DNA of 6,639 nucleotides, from the NCBI GenBank assembly GCA_900545125.1, contig UQXS01000136.1, positions 1-6,639 on the forward strand, read 5' to 3'. The DNA comes from an uncultured Ruminococcus sp. (GTDB lineage Bacteria > Bacillota > Clostridia > Oscillospirales > Ruminococcaceae). Under the pieces are notes generated by a model. The model saw only the letters and a list, made by a program, of their open reading frames with translations, was not told where the DNA came from and made no database searches. The position numbers and the translations under genes are program-made. Numbering within the stretch: position 1 is the first letter of the stretch; each line of letters starts with the position of its first letter. Positions 4,863 through 6,639 of the stretch are shown here, piece by piece.

Positions 4863-6639
4863 TTACAGAATTATAGGGATTTCCCTTTTTAGTTCTATTG
4901 AATAAAGATATATCTCTTTGATTTTTGTTTTCAGCGTTAATTCCATTGCCGATTTATACAACTGCAGCTGGGTGCGGTAACGCTCTGCCAGATCTGCTGC
5001 ACTGACTCCCCTGTCGGATTTATAATCAACAATGACTGTTCCGTCGTCCTCTTCAAACATCATATCTACAATTCCTTTTATCATTCCGTCAGAACGTTTA
5101 AGCAGTCCCATAAGAGAATTTTCAATGTCAAGATGCGCAATCGCAACCATAAATTTCTTTTCTCTCCAGATATTTTTTGCGGCAGTCATGCGGCGGTAAA
5201 GGCTGCTCTCAAAAAACGCCATGACTTTTTCTTTATCTACAGCTTCTGACTGCATCCGGCTGAGATATCCCATGCCAATCATTCTTTCAAGCTCTGCATC
5301 GAAATTGCTCCTTGCACTTTCAAAATCACAATACTGAAAAAATGTATGTATAGCAGTTCCACGCTCTGCCCCCGTAAGACGTGAGCCTTCAGAAATAAAT
5401 CTCGGACGTTTCAGTCTGAAATCGAACTCCTCGTCCTCTTTCTTGAATTTTCTGGTTATCTGCGTAACGCTGAGCTTTGCCGGCATATCTGACAATGAAC
5501 GATCGTACTCCATACCGATCATCTGCATTATCTCCCTGCATATTTCAGGATCAGGAGAGGCGTTTTCAGTGATTTCCGCCTGCTGCGCCTGTGCAGGAAG
5601 TTCTCCTCGTTCTGCGATCACCGTATCAAAAAGCTTATCATCGAAACAGATACAGTTTTCCGGAACATCAACTTCCATTTGCTGCAATATATCGCTGAAT
5701 TCCTTGTGTCTGACAAGCGATGCCCACAGCCAGTCGGAAAACATATCGGCAGAGTATACTGTCTCGGAAATATCTCCGCCGCTGAGCTTTATCCTGTCAA
5801 TACAGGTTCTCGCACGTTTCAGAGACTTCTCTCCAGCTTTAAGATTGATAAAAAGCTTCTGCTTTGCTCTTGTCATTCCGACATATAGCAGACGCATTTC
5901 TTCGCTGCGGACTTTTGATTTCTCTTCCTCGTAAAGCATGACCTGCTGAAACGTCCGGTAACGCCTTATCAGCTTTGGATCATACAGATTATATCCTATG
6001 CGCCCGTCATCCGAAAACATGACATTCAGCGAATCACAGCGGAATTTCCGTGATGTCTCGGCAATGAATACAAACGGATATTCAAGTCCTTTTGAGCCGT
6101 GTAAAGTCTGTATCGCAACATAGTCTCCTGATGCGGCAGAAACTTTTCCCTGCGGATAGTCACCGGTCTCCAGCACCCTGTCAATATGCCGGAGAAATCC
6201 GCTCAGACCTCCCGTTCCCTCATACGCAGAAGCTCCCTCATAGTTTTGCGCATACTGGATGAGCAACCGGAGATTTGCACGCTTTTTCTCCCCGTCACTG
6301 CTTATCTCCATAACGGAAATAAAATCGGTGGTATCGTATATAAGACCTATAAGTTCACCTATAGTCATGGTTACTGAATTCAGCCGGAAAGAATCTATAA
6401 ATCCCAGAAAATCACGGCATTTGCCGATAAGAGCACCGTCTGTGCATTCTTTATACTGACCGTCCGACAAGCCGAGAAGAACAGAATAAATCGGCTTATT
6501 CTTATCAAGTGACTTGATATAGGCAAGTTCCTGAATTGTAAACATAAACATCGGAGACATCATTACCGCTGCTGCCGGAATATCTGACAGCGGATTGTCA
6601 ATTATTCTCAGCATATCTATAAGAACAGCTATTTCACGT
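4863..6639 (-). CDS. addA: AddA, ATP-dependent helicase/nuclease subunit A, C-terminal half (5' end beyond window)
   Basis: The frame stays open to the right edge (eight more codons beyond the Met at 6614), so the start and the ATPase motifs I-IV, including Walker A, are off-window. About 591 of roughly 1200 residues are visible. Numbered from that Met: LRIIDNPLSDIPAAAV (2-17) is a familiar UvrD-like helicase-domain segment; motif V is TLHGSKGLEYP (170-180), where many homologues have HKSKGLE or HSSKGLE; motif VI is RLLYVGMTRAKQKL (241-254). The C-terminal RecB-type nuclease has His423 in RGTAIHTF, Asp517 in GIVDMMF, Asp530 and Lys532 in VDYKSDR, and the Gln549...Tyr553 motif in QLQLY, so its active site is complete. 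With AddB it would process double-strand breaks for RecA-dependent repair and degrade foreign linear DNA. addB is not seen and would lie further right. The gene converges on the htrA-like gene and has a minus-strand terminator at 4601-4640. Confidence 0.93.
   Translation of the reverse strand, partial: REIAVLIDMLRIIDNPLSDIPAAAVMMSPMFMFTIQELAYIKSLDKNKPIYSVLLGLSDGQYKECTDGALIGKCRDFLGFIDSFRLNSVTMTIGELIGLIYDTTDFISVMEISSDGEKKRANLRLLIQYAQNYEGASAYEGTGGLSGFLRHIDRVLETGDYPQGKVSAASGDYVAIQTLHGSKGLEYPFVFIAETSRKFRCDSLNVMFSDDGRIGYNLYDPKLIRRYRTFQQVMLYEEEKSKVRSEEMRLLYVGMTRAKQKLFINLKAGEKSLKRARTCIDRIKLSGGDISETVYSADMFSDWLWASLVRHKEFSDILQQMEVDVPENCICFDDKLFDTVIAERGELPAQAQQAEITENASPDPEICREIMQMIGMEYDRSLSDMPAKLSVTQITRKFKKEDEEFDFRLKRPRFISEGSRLTGAERGTAIHTFFQYCDFESARSNFDAELERMIGMGYLSRMQSEAVDKEKVMAFFESSLYRRMTAAKNIWREKKFMVAIAHLDIENSLMGLLKRSDGMIKGIVDMMFEEDDGTVIVDYKSDRGVSAADLAERYRTQLQLYKSAMELTLKTKIKEIYLYSIELKREIPIIL

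Noticed and set aside
4681..4905. Plus-strand 74-codon open frame through the GC-rich block
   Set aside because: It begins at a TTG with no ribosome binding site, is Pro/Gly/Arg-rich in the repeat part, and runs antisense into the end of addA. It is best explained as a repeat read through by chance.
5443..5934. Plus-strand 163-codon open frame opposite addA
   Set aside because: It is Ser/Ile/Cys-rich with no domain, and lies entirely antisense to conserved helicase and nuclease sequence, so it is a shadow of that gene.

Overview
The window looks like ordinary chromosome from a low-to-mid-GC Clostridia-type Bacillota, most likely a Ruminococcus-like member of the Oscillospiraceae. The evidence is AT-rich intergenic DNA, strong purine-rich ribosome binding sites, an LtaS-type lipoteichoic acid synthase, an AddA-type (not RecBCD) recombination nuclease, and a GC-rich intergenic repeat of a kind I associate with Ruminococcus-type genomes. 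The last point is recollection and was not searched.

Layout: (1) 1-367, the 3' end of a short-chain dehydrogenase/reductase whose motifs resemble YmfI (EF-P 5-aminopentanone reductase) more than FabG. (2) 368-570, a 203-base gap with a 13-bp palindrome, a 9-bp direct repeat and a good extended -10 promoter. (3) 571-2917, a two-gene operon: a five-TM LTA-synthase-family phosphoglycerol transferase and, four bases after its stop, a small FlK-type hotdog thioesterase, closed by a perfect intrinsic terminator at 2924-2953. (4) 3080-4516, a membrane-anchored HtrA/DegP-like serine protease with one PDZ domain, transcribed from its own likely promoter. (5) 4517-4862, a 346-base convergent intergenic region without a gene but packed with inverted repeats: two related palindromes, two terminator hairpins and a block of about 100 bp at 64% GC. 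(6) 4863-6639 on the minus strand, the C-terminal half of AddA with helicase motifs V and VI and the complete RecB-type nuclease domain; its 5' part lies beyond the right edge.

Two of the genes act at the cell surface: LTA-type polymer synthesis and envelope protein quality control. The reductase, thioesterase and AddA are cytoplasmic housekeeping or repair functions. The genes do not form one pathway, and I see no new multi-gene system, CRISPR array, tRNA/rRNA, riboswitch, phage gene or transposase gene. The least explained sequence is the repeat island at 4558-4847. The next most interesting points are the translational coupling of a thioesterase to an LTA synthase, and the loss in that thioesterase of the phenylalanine that gates fluoroacetyl-CoA in FlK.
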